The position numbers and the translations under genes were made by a program. Source: Deltaproteobacteria bacterium RBG_13_61_14 (GTDB lineage Bacteria; RBG-13-61-14). From it: DNA of 42,292 nucleotides. Shown here in pieces: positions 25,275-34,322 of the stretch (positions are counted from its first letter, which is position 1; every line of letters begins with the position of its first letter). The notes beneath the pieces were generated by a model. The model did not search any database. It had not been told where the DNA came from and saw nothing but the letters and a program-made list of their open reading frames with translations. The stretch covers positions 63,922 to 106,213 of the forward strand of contig MGQK01000053.1 in the NCBI GenBank assembly GCA_001797815.1. Direction: 5' to 3'.

Positions 25275-26396
25275 ATGAGTCCTCTGCAAACCGATATCTG
25301 GACCCTGAACATGGGTCCCCAACACCCCAGCACGCACGGGGTGATCCGGTTCGTGCTCAAGACCGACGGCGAGATCATTGCCGACGCCGACCCGGACGTG
25401 GGATTCCTCCACCGCGGCCTGGAAAAGATCGCCGAGCTGGTGCCCTACCCGTCCTTCATGCCTTACACCGACCGGCTGGATTACCTGGCCGCGATCAACA
25501 TGAACTGGGCCTGGGCGCTCTCAATCGAGCGGCTGGCCGGGATCGAGGTTCCCCCCCGCGCCGAGCATCTGCGGGTGATCACCGCGGAATTGAACCGCAT
25601 CGCCAGCCACCTCATCAGCGTGGGCGCGCTCGCCTCGGACATGGGCGCTTTCACCCCCTTTGTCCACGCCCTCCGCGACCGGGAGCGGATCAACGACCTT
25701 TTCGAAGAGCTGTGCGGGGCCCGGCTCACCTTCAACTATTGCCGGATCGGGGGGGTCAGCCTTGATGCGCCGCCGGGGTGGTTCGACCGGGTGCGGGGAT
25801 TCCTCGACTATTACGAGCCGATGATTGACGTGTTCAACCGGCTGATCACCGACAACAAGATTTTTGTCGAGCGGCTGCGCCGGGTGGCGCCGGTCTCCGC
25901 GGAGATGGCGATTGCTTACGGCCTGGTCGGGCCCAACCTGCGCGGGTCCGGGGTGAAATTCGATCTGCGCAAGGACGAGCCTTACGGGATTTATCCCCAA
26001 CTGGAATTCGAGGTGCCGGTGGGCCGGGGCTATCGCGACGGGGTGCTCGGGAGCTGTTTTGACCGCTACATGGTTCGGATCGAGGAGCTCCGGCAAAGCA
26101 TCAGGATCATCCGGCAGTGCCTGGACCGGATCCCGGAGGGCGAGATCCAGGCCAAGGTGCCCAAGGTGCTGCGGCCGGCCAAGGGCGAGGTCTATTGCCG
26201 GACCGAAGCGCCCCGGGGCGAGGTGGGTTTTTACGTGATCAGTAACGGCGAAAAGACCCCGGCGCGGGTCAAGATCCGCACCGGCTCCTGGTCGGCGATG
26301 AGCATCATCCGCGAGCTGTCCAAGGGCTGGATGATCGCGGACCTGGTCGCGATCATCGGCAGCCTGGACGTGATCGCGCCGGAGGTGGACCGCTGA
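25275..26396 (+). CDS. nuoD: NADH-quinone oxidoreductase subunit D
   Basis: A 373-residue 49-kDa-type subunit homologous to the large subunit of NiFe hydrogenases. GPQHPSTHGVIRF (about residues 13-25) is the quinone-site beta-hairpin with its His. PDVGFLHRGLEKIAE and SFMPYTDRLDY follow, and the C-terminus ends LDVIAPEVDR. It lacks the hydrogenase NiFe ligands, as expected. Together with NuoB it makes the quinone cavity. It ends 38 bases before nuoH; nuoE, nuoF and nuoG, which stand at this position in many operons, are absent. Confidence 0.97.
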   Translation: MSPLQTDIWTLNMGPQHPSTHGVIRFVLKTDGEIIADADPDVGFLHRGLEKIAELVPYPSFMPYTDRLDYLAAINMNWAWALSIERLAGIEVPPRAEHLRVITAELNRIASHLISVGALASDMGAFTPFVHALRDRERINDLFEELCGARLTFNYCRIGGVSLDAPPGWFDRVRGFLDYYEPMIDVFNRLITDNKIFVERLRRVAPVSAEMAIAYGLVGPNLRGSGVKFDLRKDEPYGIYPQLEFEVPVGRGYRDGVLGSCFDRYMVRIEELRQSIRIIRQCLDRIPEGEIQAKVPKVLRPAKGEVYCRTEAPRGEVGFYVISNGEKTPARVKIRTGSWSAMSIIRELSKGWMIADLVAIIGSLDVIAPEVDR

Positions 26397-26434
26397 GAAG
26401 AAGGCATTAGGCTTTAGGCATTAGTTTTAAGACG

Positions 26435-27550
26435 ATGAAAGAACTTTTAGATCAACTGATCGCGCTCGCGGTCGAAAAAGTTCCGCTCCTCGGTCAAGCG
26501 CCGGACTGGGTCTTTTACCTGCTCTGGATGCTGGTCGCCGGAGCGGCGCTCCTGGTTTACGCCAGCCTGATCGCCGGGATCACCTCCTGGGTCGAGCGCC
26601 GCATCGCCGGGAGAATGCAGGCCCGGATCGGGCCCAACCGGGTGGGACCGCGGGGCTTTTTCCAGTGGATCGCGGACGGGCTGAAGTCCTTGTTCAAGGA
26701 AGACGTGACCCCGGCCAACGCGGACAAGCCGCTCTTCCGGCTCGCGCCCTATCTCGTGTTCACCGGCATGTTCGGGGCCTGGGCGGTGCTGCCTTACAGC
26801 GCCCGGCTCTACGCGGCCGACCTCAACGTGGGCATCCTCTACGTGATGGCCATCACCTCTTTAGTGGTGATCGGCATCCTCATGGGCGGCTGGGCCTCGG
26901 GCAACAAGTGGGGCCTGTTCGGCGCGCTCCGCAGCTCCGCCCAGATCGTGAGTTACGAGGTCCCGGCCGGGCTGGCCATCGCCACCGCGGTCGCCCTCTC
27001 CGGCAGCTTGAGCCTGCAGGAGATGGTGAGAGCCCAGGCCGGGCCGCTCGGCATCCTGGGCTGGAATATCTTCAAGAGCCCCTTCGCCTTGGTGGCCTTC
27101 TTCGTCTATTTCATCGCCGCCGTCGCCGAGGGCAACCGCACCCCCTTCGACCTGCCCGAGGCGGAGAGCGAGCTGGTGGCTGGATACAATACCGAATACT
27201 CCGGGATGCGCTTCGTCTTCTTCTTCTTCGCCGAGTGGGCCAACCTCTTCCTGATCGGCGCCGTCTCCACCACCCTCTTCCTCGGCGGCTGGCAAGGCCC
27301 GCTCGCCAACCCGGATACTTGGTGGGGTGTGATGATCGGCGCGGGATGGTTTTTCCTCAAGGCCTGCTTCTTCGTGTTCGTGTTGATCTGGATCCGCTGG
27401 ACGCTCCCGCGGCTGCGGGTGGACCAGCTCATGGCCATGTGCTGGAAATACCTGGTGCCCATCGCCTTCGTCTGTCTGATCGGCACCATGCTCTGGATGA
27501 GTGTCTTCGGCGACCGCGCCTTCTTCGGCCTCGTCGCCGTTGGGCCATAG
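26435..27550 (+). CDS. nuoH: NADH-quinone oxidoreductase subunit H
   Basis: A 371-residue membrane subunit with about eight or nine helices. Signature segments are GRMQARIGPNRVGPRGFFQWIADGLKSLFKEDVTPANADKPLF-like (about residues 58-100), and FDLPEAESELVAGYNTEYSGMRFVFFFFAEW (about 238-268), which has the conserved acidic residues of the E-channel. It closes the quinone chamber and starts the proton path. It is slightly longer than usual (about 320-350). In the 38-base gap before it, the word GGCATTAG occurs twice. Confidence 0.96.
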   Translation: MKELLDQLIALAVEKVPLLGQAPDWVFYLLWMLVAGAALLVYASLIAGITSWVERRIAGRMQARIGPNRVGPRGFFQWIADGLKSLFKEDVTPANADKPLFRLAPYLVFTGMFGAWAVLPYSARLYAADLNVGILYVMAITSLVVIGILMGGWASGNKWGLFGALRSSAQIVSYEVPAGLAIATAVALSGSLSLQEMVRAQAGPLGILGWNIFKSPFALVAFFVYFIAAVAEGNRTPFDLPEAESELVAGYNTEYSGMRFVFFFFAEWANLFLIGAVSTTLFLGGWQGPLANPDTWWGVMIGAGWFFLKACFFVFVLIWIRWTLPRLRVDQLMAMCWKYLVPIAFVCLIGTMLWMSVFGDRAFFGLVAVGP

Positions 27551-27555
27551 AATAA

Positions 27556-27585
27556 GGTAGGGGCATGGCATGCCCTGCCCCTACC
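27556..27585. repeat. GGTAGGGGCA palindrome between nuoH and nuoI
   Basis: GGTAGGGGCA (27556-27565) pairs with TGCCCCTACC (27576-27585). The 10-base centre contains GGCATGCC, itself palindromic. It starts 5 bases after the nuoH stop. Same family as 16288-16318 and 24493-24567. Confidence 0.8.
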
Positions 27586-27606
27586 CTTGATTGAATAGAA
27601 ACGCGA

Positions 27607-28185
27607 ATGAACTACTTCAGGAACATCTGGGAAGCGATCTCCTCCATTGCCCAGGGCATGGCCGTGACCCTGCGCCAGTTCTTCACGAAGCCCGAGACTG
27701 TGCAATACCCGGAGGTGGACGTGCTCAACCCGCGGATGCCCGGCTACTCCGGCCATCTCAAGCCCGTCTCCGAGCGCTTTCGCGGTTTCCTGACCGTGGA
27801 CACCACGGTCTGCATTTCCTGCAACCAGTGCGCCCATGTCTGCCCGGTGGACTGCATCCTGGTCGAGAGCGAAAAAGGGCCCAAGACCACGGTGAATTCC
27901 CTGCGGCCGGACGGCAAGGAATCGCCCAAGACCCGGTACCCGGTCCAGTTCGACATCCATCTCGGCCGCTGCATGTATTGCGGGCTGTGCACCGAGGTCT
28001 GCCCCACGGGCTGCATCCATTTTACCCGCGAGTTCCGGGGCGCGGCCGGTGAATACCACAAGCTGATCCATCATTTCATCAGCCCGGAGGAAGCGGAGCG
28101 GGTGCGGAAGCTGGCGGCGGAGGAAGCGGCCAAGCCCAAGCCGGAAAAGCCGGTTGCGACCAAGGTGGAGGCTGAGAAAGAATGA
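27607..28185 (+). CDS. nuoI: NADH-quinone oxidoreductase subunit I
   Basis: A 192-residue 8Fe ferredoxin-type subunit. The two [4Fe-4S] motifs are CISCNQCAHVCPVDC (about residues 72-86) and CMYCGLCTEVCPTGC (about 122-136); they hold clusters N6a and N6b, which pass electrons from the peripheral arm to N2. A short amphipathic N-terminus (NYFRNIWEAISSIAQGMAVTLRQFF) lies on the membrane. The C-terminal 35 residues are Ala/Lys/Glu-rich. In the absence of NuoEFG, this subunit is the likely electron entry point. Confidence 0.96.
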   Translation: MNYFRNIWEAISSIAQGMAVTLRQFFTKPETVQYPEVDVLNPRMPGYSGHLKPVSERFRGFLTVDTTVCISCNQCAHVCPVDCILVESEKGPKTTVNSLRPDGKESPKTRYPVQFDIHLGRCMYCGLCTEVCPTGCIHFTREFRGAAGEYHKLIHHFISPEEAERVRKLAAEEAAKPKPEKPVATKVEAEKE

Positions 28186-28200
28186 AGAGGAAGAGATTAA

Positions 28201-28275
28201 ACACAAAGGCACCAAGACACGAAAGAAGAAAAATTCTTGTGTTTTCTTTTTACTTCGTGCCTTTGTGTCTTGGTG
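28201..28275. repeat. CACAAAGG-CACCAAGACAC palindrome between nuoI and nuoJ
   Basis: ACACAAAGGCAC (28201-28212) is complementary to GTGCCTTTGTGT (28257-28268). In an overlapping register CACCAAGACAC (28210-28220) pairs with GTGTCTTGGTG (28265-28275). The two registers overlap, so the element can fold two ways. It is the same family as 14250-14313. Confidence 0.75.
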
Positions 28276-28302
28276 GTTAAAATTTTTTGATGGAATGAAG
28301 CG

Positions 28303-28803
28303 ATGAACCTTACCTACCTGGCCTTTGTGGTCATGAGCGCCTGGGTGCTGCTGGCCGCGCTCTACGTGGTCACCACCCGCAACGTGGTGCGGGCGGCTTA
28401 CGGGCTTCTGGCCGCGCTCTTCGGCATCGCCGGCCTTTACGTGATCTTTGCCGCCGACTTCCTGGCCGCGGTGCAGGTGCTGATCTACGTGGGCGGGGTC
28501 AACATCCTCATCATCTTCGGGGTCATGCTCACCGAGCACCTGGGCCGGGTGCCCTTCCGGCTGGTCAATTTCAACCTGTTCCCCGCGCTCGCGGCCTGCG
28601 CCCTGGTCGCCTTTGCCCTGGTCCTGGGCGTCCTCATCTACCCCTGGCCCGAGTCCGCGGCCTCTTACGCTCCCACCAGCGCCCGCATCGGCCAGATGTT
28701 CCTGACCAAATACCTCTTGCCCTTCGAGGTGGCCAGCGTGCTTTTGCTGGTGGTGCTGATCGGCGCGGTGGCCGTGGCCCGCAAGGAGGTCCGCGACGAA
28801 TGA
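28303..28803 (+). CDS. nuoJ: NADH-quinone oxidoreductase subunit J
   Basis: A 166-residue membrane subunit with five predicted helices. The pattern is standard: VVTTRNVVRAAYGLLAALFGIAGLYVIFAADFLAAVQVLIYVGGVNILIIFGVML (about residues 22-76), including the VQVLIYVGG helix with the conserved pi-bulge region. The stop overlaps the nuoK start (ATGA at 28800). It links the Q module to the proton-pumping arm. Confidence 0.96.
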   Translation: MNLTYLAFVVMSAWVLLAALYVVTTRNVVRAAYGLLAALFGIAGLYVIFAADFLAAVQVLIYVGGVNILIIFGVMLTEHLGRVPFRLVNFNLFPALAACALVAFALVLGVLIYPWPESAASYAPTSARIGQMFLTKYLLPFEVASVLLLVVLIGAVAVARKEVRDE

Positions 28804-29105
28804 TTCCGGCGACTCATATTTTGGCGGTCGGCGCGGCCCTGTTCTGCCTGGGCCTGTTCGCGCTCCTCAGCCGGCGCAACGCCGTCGCCGTGTTCATGGG
28901 CATCGAGTTGATGCTCAACGCCGCCAACCTCAACTTCGTGGCCTTTAACCAGGCCCGGCCCGAGGCCCTCGACGGCCAGGTGGCCGCGGTCTTTGTGATC
29001 ATGCTCGCCGCGGCCGAGTTCGCCGTGGCCCTGGCCTTGATCCTCTCGCTCCACCAGATGTTCCACTGCGTCCACCTGGATGAGGCGGACGAGATGAAGG
29101 GGTGA
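28800..29105 (+). CDS. nuoK: NADH-quinone oxidoreductase subunit K
   Basis: A 101-residue, three-helix MrpC-like subunit. The membrane glutamates essential for proton transfer are present in FMGIELMLNAANLNFVAF and MLAAAEFAVALALI. Normal length. Translationally coupled to nuoJ by a 4-base overlap. Confidence 0.97.
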   Translation: MIPATHILAVGAALFCLGLFALLSRRNAVAVFMGIELMLNAANLNFVAFNQARPEALDGQVAAVFVIMLAAAEFAVALALILSLHQMFHCVHLDEADEMKG

Positions 29106-29152
29106 GGCAGGAAGAGTGAAGGATGAAGGGTGAATTAAGGTAGTTTGCAATT

Positions 29153-31228
29153 ATGGAATGGGTTGACACTCATCTCTGGACGATCCCGCTCATGCCGCTG
29201 CTGGGCGTGCTCGTCCACATCTTCCTCGGCGGCACCCTCGGCAAAAAGCTCGTGGGCATCCTCGCCTGCCTGCTCGTCTTCATCTCCTTCGGCCTTAGCG
29301 TGGTTGTCCTCCTTCGGCTCCTGGAACTGCCCGCCGAAGAGCGGCACCTCCTCGACAACTTCCTGCCCTGGATCCGGGTCGGCGCCTTCTCGGCCGACTG
29401 GGCTTTCCGGGCCGACACCTTGAGCGCGGTCATGCTCCTGGTGGTCACCGGCGTCGGCTTCCTGATCCACGTCTATTCCACCGGCTACATGCACGACGAC
29501 CCTAAATACATCCGCTTCTTCGCTTACCTCAACCTCTTTACCTTCTCCATGCTGGTCCTGGTGCTGGCCTCCAACGTCTTCCTCATGTTCATCGGCTGGG
29601 AAGGCGTGGGCCTCTGCTCCTATCTCCTGATCGGCTTCTGGTTCCACGACCTCAACAACGCCACGGCCGGCATGAAAGCCTTTATCGTCAACCGGGTCGG
29701 CGACTGGAGCTTCCTCTGCGGCGTCCTCCTCCTCTTCTGGTCCCTGGGAAAATACACCGGAACCTACACGGTGGACTTCTATGAGATCAACCGCCTCGCG
29801 CCGGAGCTCCCCGCCGGCATCGCCCTGGCCGTCGGCCTGCTCCTGTTCGGCGGCGCCGCCGGCAAAAGCGCCCAGATCCCCCTCTATGTCTGGCTGCCCG
29901 ACGCCATGGCCGGCCCCACCCCGGTCAGCGCGCTCATCCACGCCGCCACCATGGTCACCGCCGGCGTTTACATGATCGCCCGGTTTTCCGGCCTTTACCT
30001 GAGCGCGCCCGACGCGATGATGGTGGTGGCGACGGTCGGCGCGCTTACCGCGCTCTTCTCGGCCACCATCGCCCTGGCCCAGAACGACATCAAGAAGGTG
30101 CTCGCCTACTCCACCGTCAGCCAGCTCGGTTACATGTTCCTGGGCGTGGGCGTGGGCGCTTTCTCCGCCGGCATCTTCCACCTGATGACCCATGCCTTCT
30201 TCAAGGGGCTCCTCTTCCTCGGCGCCGGCAGCGTCATCCACGGCCTTCACGGCGAGCAAGACCTGCGCCGCATGGGCGCGCTCAAATCCAAGATGCCCTG
30301 GACCTGGCTCACCTTCATGGCCGCATGGCTGGCCATCGCCGGCTTCCCCGGCCTCTCTGGCTTCTTCTCCAAGGACGAGATCTTGTGGCAAGCCTTTTCC
30401 AGCGAGCACGGCCACTGGGCGCTTTGGCTGGTGGGTTTTATTGCGGCCGGGCTGACCGCTTTTTACATGACCCGGCTGGTGGTGATGACTTTTTACGGGG
30501 AGAGCCGCTGGCCCGAGCACGCCCACCCGCACGAGTCGCCGCGGAACATGACCGTCCCGCTCGCGGTCCTGGCGGTCCTCTGCGTGATCGGCGGCTACGT
30601 GGGCGTGCCCGCGATCCTGCACGGCGCCAACTATTTCGAGCACTGGATGGAGCCGGCCGTGACCTGGGCCGCCGGCCATGGCGGGGCCGAGGCGGCGGAG
30701 CACGCGGCCGAACTCGGCTCGCACGGGCTTGAGGCCCTGCTCATGGCGGCTTCGGTCGGGGTCGCCCTGCTTGGGATCGGCATCGGCTGGTGGATGTATT
30801 CCCGGAGGCGGGATATCCCGGAGGCGGCTTTCCAGCGCTGGCCCAACCTCTACCGCTGGGTGCTCAACAAGTATTACGTAGACGAGCTTTACCAGTGGCT
30901 GGTGGTGGACAACCTCCTGCGGCTCACCCGGCTGTCCGGCCGCTTTGACCTGGCCGTGATTGACGGCGCGGTCAACGGCAGCGCCTGGCTGACCGAGCGG
31001 GTGAGCGCGATCTCCGGCTGGATTGACAACACCTTTGTGGACGGCGCGGTCAACGGGGTGGCCGAGGTCACCCGGGCCGCGGGCGGCCGGCTGCGGCTAA
31101 TTCAGACCGGCCGGGTCCAGCAGTATTTGACTTTTGCCGCGGCCATGGTCGCGATCGGGGTGGCGGGGATCATCCTCTGGCCCTCGATCCAACCCTGGCT
31201 GGCGGAGCTATGGAGCGGCGCGATCTAA
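29153..31228 (+). CDS. nuoL: NADH-quinone oxidoreductase subunit L
   Basis: A 691-residue antiporter-like proton-pumping subunit, the most distal of the membrane arm. Core motifs are GWEGVGLCSYLLIGFW (Glu of helix 5, about residues 148-163) and GAAGKSAQIPLYVWLPDAMAGPTPVSALIHAATMVTAG (about 237-274), with the channel Lys and His. The C-terminal part (about 510-691) holds the extra helices and the long lateral helix HL plus the anchoring helix (FAAAMVAIGVAGIILWPSI). All parts are present and the length is typical or a little long. Confidence 0.97.
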   Translation: MEWVDTHLWTIPLMPLLGVLVHIFLGGTLGKKLVGILACLLVFISFGLSVVVLLRLLELPAEERHLLDNFLPWIRVGAFSADWAFRADTLSAVMLLVVTGVGFLIHVYSTGYMHDDPKYIRFFAYLNLFTFSMLVLVLASNVFLMFIGWEGVGLCSYLLIGFWFHDLNNATAGMKAFIVNRVGDWSFLCGVLLLFWSLGKYTGTYTVDFYEINRLAPELPAGIALAVGLLLFGGAAGKSAQIPLYVWLPDAMAGPTPVSALIHAATMVTAGVYMIARFSGLYLSAPDAMMVVATVGALTALFSATIALAQNDIKKVLAYSTVSQLGYMFLGVGVGAFSAGIFHLMTHAFFKGLLFLGAGSVIHGLHGEQDLRRMGALKSKMPWTWLTFMAAWLAIAGFPGLSGFFSKDEILWQAFSSEHGHWALWLVGFIAAGLTAFYMTRLVVMTFYGESRWPEHAHPHESPRNMTVPLAVLAVLCVIGGYVGVPAILHGANYFEHWMEPAVTWAAGHGGAEAAEHAAELGSHGLEALLMAASVGVALLGIGIGWWMYSRRRDIPEAAFQRWPNLYRWVLNKYYVDELYQWLVVDNLLRLTRLSGRFDLAVIDGAVNGSAWLTERVSAISGWIDNTFVDGAVNGVAEVTRAAGGRLRLIQTGRVQQYLTFAAAMVAIGVAGIILWPSIQPWLAELWSGAI

Positions 31229-31279
31229 ATTGTAGCCCGCCCTGGCCCGGCAAGGGTGGGTGAGGAAAAGGAGAGGCTG

Positions 31280-32800
31280 GTGTTGACCGCAACGAACATT
31301 CTGAGTTGGATAACGTTTACCCCCCTGATCGGGGCGGCCCTGATCCTGCTCCTGCCCGGCCGCAAGGTCAAGGCCATCCGCGGGGTCGCGGTCCTGGCCA
31401 CGGCCCTGAGCCTGCTCTTCAGCCTGGTCCTGCTCAGCCGGTTCGACAACGCCGGCCGGGGGATCACCGAATTCCAGTTCGTGGCGCAGCGGGACTGGAT
31501 CCAGGCCTTCTCCATCCAGTATTACATGGGCATTGACGGGCTTTCCCTGCCCCTGGTCATCCTCACCACCCTCCTCAGCTTCCTCTGCATCTTCGCCTCC
31601 TTCGGCATCGAGCGCTGGGTCAAGGCCTACATGGCCCTCTTCCTCCTCCTCGAAACCGGCATGCTCGGCGTCTTCTGCTCCCTCGACCTCTTCCTCTTCT
31701 ACGTCTTCTGGGAAGTCATGCTCCTGCCCATGTATTTCCTGATCGGCATCTGGGGCGGACCCCGCCGCGAGTATGCCGCCATCAAGTTCTTCCTCTACAC
31801 CCTCCTCGGCAGCGTGCTCATGCTCCTGGGCATCCTCGCCCTCTACTTCGCCAGCGAGCCGCACACCTTCAACCTGCCCCAACTGATCCTGACCTCCAGC
31901 CAGTGGTCCGGCAACCTCATCTGGGTGCCCTATTTCTGGAAGATCGTGTTCGTCCTTTTCTTCATCGGCTTCGCCATCAAGGTGCCCATCTTCCCCTTCC
32001 ACACCTGGCTCCCCGACGCCCACGTCGAAGCCCCGACCGCGGTCAGCGTGATCCTGGCCGGCGTGCTCCTCAAAATGGGCACCTACGGCATACTCCGCGT
32101 CAACTACCCCCTCTTCCCCGAGGCCGCCCACTGGTTCGCCTACCCCTTCCTCATCACCCTGGGCGTGATCAACATCGTTTACGGCTCGCTCTGCGCCATG
32201 GCCCAGACCGACTTGAAGAAGCTCGTGGCCTACAGCTCGATCGGGCACATGGGCTTTTGCCTGATCGGCATGGCCGCCATGACCAGCCAGGGCTTCCACG
32301 GCGCCGTGCTCCAGATGTGGAACCACGGCCTCATCACCGGCCAGCTCTTCCTTTTGGTGGGCGTGGTCTATGACCGGGCCCACCACCGCGACCTCGACGG
32401 CTTCGGCGGCCTGGCCGCGGCCATGCCCATCTACGCGGGCATGGTCAGCCTCGCCTTCATGGCCTCGCTGGGCCTGCCCGGCCTGGCCGGCTTTGTCAGC
32501 GAGGCCCTCTGCTTCCTGGGCGCCTGGCCGGTCTTCCCGGCCTCCACCGCCCTCAGCGTCAGCGGCGTGGTCCTGGGCGCCGCCTACTTCCTCTGGGCCT
32601 TCCAGCGCGTCTTCCTGGGACCGCTCAACCCCAAATACGAAAAGATTTCCGAGATCAACGGCCGCGAGCTTTTCACCCTCGCGCCCCTGGCCCTGCTCAC
32701 CGTCCTCATCGGCGTCTATCCCATGCCCATCCTGAACTGGATGACCGCGACCCTTAATCACCTGCAAGAGATCCTGGGCGTGGCCGGCCGGGGCATGTGA
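31280..32800 (+). CDS. nuoM: NADH-quinone oxidoreductase subunit M
   Basis: A 506-residue antiporter-like subunit. Channel motifs are FYVFWEVMLLPMYFLIGIWGG (Glu of helix 5) and FAIKVPIFPFHTWLPDAHVEAPTAVSVILAGVLLKMGTYG, with the Lys and His residues. The start is set at GTG 31280 because AAGGAG lies 6 bases before it. The open frame continues 8 codons upstream to another GTG at 31256, which has no ribosome site and would add charged residues. Confidence 0.95.
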   Translation: MLTATNILSWITFTPLIGAALILLLPGRKVKAIRGVAVLATALSLLFSLVLLSRFDNAGRGITEFQFVAQRDWIQAFSIQYYMGIDGLSLPLVILTTLLSFLCIFASFGIERWVKAYMALFLLLETGMLGVFCSLDLFLFYVFWEVMLLPMYFLIGIWGGPRREYAAIKFFLYTLLGSVLMLLGILALYFASEPHTFNLPQLILTSSQWSGNLIWVPYFWKIVFVLFFIGFAIKVPIFPFHTWLPDAHVEAPTAVSVILAGVLLKMGTYGILRVNYPLFPEAAHWFAYPFLITLGVINIVYGSLCAMAQTDLKKLVAYSSIGHMGFCLIGMAAMTSQGFHGAVLQMWNHGLITGQLFLLVGVVYDRAHHRDLDGFGGLAAAMPIYAGMVSLAFMASLGLPGLAGFVSEALCFLGAWPVFPASTALSVSGVVLGAAYFLWAFQRVFLGPLNPKYEKISEINGRELFTLAPLALLTVLIGVYPMPILNWMTATLNHLQEILGVAGRGM

Positions 32801-32801
32801 G

Positions 32802-34322
32802 GTGGCAAGCGTGACCCCGTTCCAGCTAGTCAAACCCGAGGAGTTGGCCTACCTTCTCCCTGAGCTGATCCTGGTCGGCACCCTGATCTGGAGCCTGCTC
32901 CTGGAACTCATCCTTCGCCCTCGGCAAAGCCGCTTCCCGGTCGCCGGCTTCACCCTGCTCGGCCTCCTCGCCGCCGCAGTGGCCGACCTCCGGCTCTTGG
33001 GAGAACCCGCCCGCACCCTCTTCAGCGGCATGATCGTGCGCGACGACTTCGCCATTATCTTCCAGCTCCTGGCCGCCTTCGCCGCCGGCCTGGTGGTCTT
33101 CGCCTCCATTTGGACCCGGGAAGTCTCGGACCAGCCCACCGCCGGCCAAGGCGAGTATTACCTCCTCATCCTCGGCGCCACCATCGGCATGTTCTTCCTG
33201 GTCGCCGCCCAGAACCTGCTCATGCTTTACCTGTCCATGGAACTCTTGAGCCTCCCCAGCTACCTGCTCGTCGCCTGGCCCAAGCGCTCCCGGCCCGCCA
33301 CCGAGGCCGGGATCAAATACGTGGTTTACGGCGCCGGCGCGAGCTGCGCCATGATCTACGGCATCTCCCTCCTCTACGGCCTCTCCGGCTCCCTCGAACT
33401 CCACGACCTCAACGCCTACGTGGCCGGACTCTCCGATCAGACCGCGCTCCCCGTTGCCACCTTCCTCGTCGCCCTGCTCCTCACCCTCGCCGGATTCCTC
33501 TTCAAGATCGCCGCCTTCCCCCTCTTCCAGTGGGCCCCAGACGTTTACCAGGGCGCGCCCACTCCCATCACCGCCTTCCTCGCCGTCGGAAGCAAGGCCG
33601 CGGGCATGGGCGCTTTGCTCCGCTTCCTCTACCTCGGGCTTTGCGTGCGCGGCTCCGCCGACCTCTTCACCGCGCTGGGCGGACTGCACTGGCCCATGCT
33701 CATCGCCGTGATCAGCGCGCTCACCATGACCGCCGGCAACCTCATCGCTTTAGCCCAGACCAATGCCAAGCGCCTGCTCGCTTACTCCAGCATCGCCCAC
33801 GCCGGCTACATCCTCATGGGCATCCCCCTCCTCAGCGTGGCCGGCCTGACCGCGGTCATCTTTTACCTGGCCGTTTACCTGGTCATGAACCTGGGCGCGT
33901 TCCTTTCCGTGATCATGCTCGAAAACCAGGGACTCCCCCCCGAGATCAAGAACTACCGCGGCCTCGGCGCCCGATCCCCCGCCATCGCCATCGCCTTCTC
34001 CGTATTCCTCTTCAGCCTCACCGGAATCCCGCCGCTCGGGGGCTTCATCGGCAAGTTCTACCTCTTCGCCGCTCTGATCCAGGGCCGGCTTTACTGGCTG
34101 GCAGTGGTCGGGGTGCTCAACAGCGTGGTCAGTTTGTATTATTACGCGAATATCGTGCGCCGGATGTTCCTGGAAAAACCTTTGGATGAAACCCCTGTCC
34201 CGGCCAGCCCCATGCTCCGCGGACTCCTCGCCGTCCTCGCCCTCATCACCCTCGCCCTCGGCCTCTACTGGATCCCCCTCTACCAACTCGTGGAATTCGC
34301 CGCTTCCACCCTCGGCCTGTAA
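32802..34322 (+). CDS. nuoN: NADH-quinone oxidoreductase subunit N
   Basis: A 506-residue antiporter-like subunit. MLYLSMELLSLPSYLLVAW (helix 5 Glu, about residues 140-158) and FKIAAFPLFQWAPDVYQGAPTPITAFLAVGSKAAG (channel Lys and partners) are diagnostic. LAYSSIAHAGYILMG follows. It starts at GTG 32802, one base after the nuoM stop; a second GTG at 32811 has AGGTGG close upstream and may be the true start. It is the last gene of the nuo cluster. No terminator hairpin with a U-run was found after it. Confidence 0.95.
   Translation: MASVTPFQLVKPEELAYLLPELILVGTLIWSLLLELILRPRQSRFPVAGFTLLGLLAAAVADLRLLGEPARTLFSGMIVRDDFAIIFQLLAAFAAGLVVFASIWTREVSDQPTAGQGEYYLLILGATIGMFFLVAAQNLLMLYLSMELLSLPSYLLVAWPKRSRPATEAGIKYVVYGAGASCAMIYGISLLYGLSGSLELHDLNAYVAGLSDQTALPVATFLVALLLTLAGFLFKIAAFPLFQWAPDVYQGAPTPITAFLAVGSKAAGMGALLRFLYLGLCVRGSADLFTALGGLHWPMLIAVISALTMTAGNLIALAQTNAKRLLAYSSIAHAGYILMGIPLLSVAGLTAVIFYLAVYLVMNLGAFLSVIMLENQGLPPEIKNYRGLGARSPAIAIAFSVFLFSLTGIPPLGGFIGKFYLFAALIQGRLYWLAVVGVLNSVVSLYYYANIVRRMFLEKPLDETPVPASPMLRGLLAVLALITLALGLYWIPLYQLVEFAASTLGL

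Noticed and set aside
27106-28539. 477-codon minus-strand frame spanning nuoH to nuoJ
   Set aside because: It crosses three sense genes and a palindromic repeat. The sense genes are certain, and the repeat is translated in its middle.
29135-30724. 529-codon minus-strand frame opposite nuoL
   Set aside because: Shadow of nuoL: rich in Gly, Glu, His and Asp, with no recognisable domain.
31208-32833. 541-codon minus-strand frame opposite nuoM
   Set aside because: Shadow of nuoM, acidic low-complexity sequence without family features.
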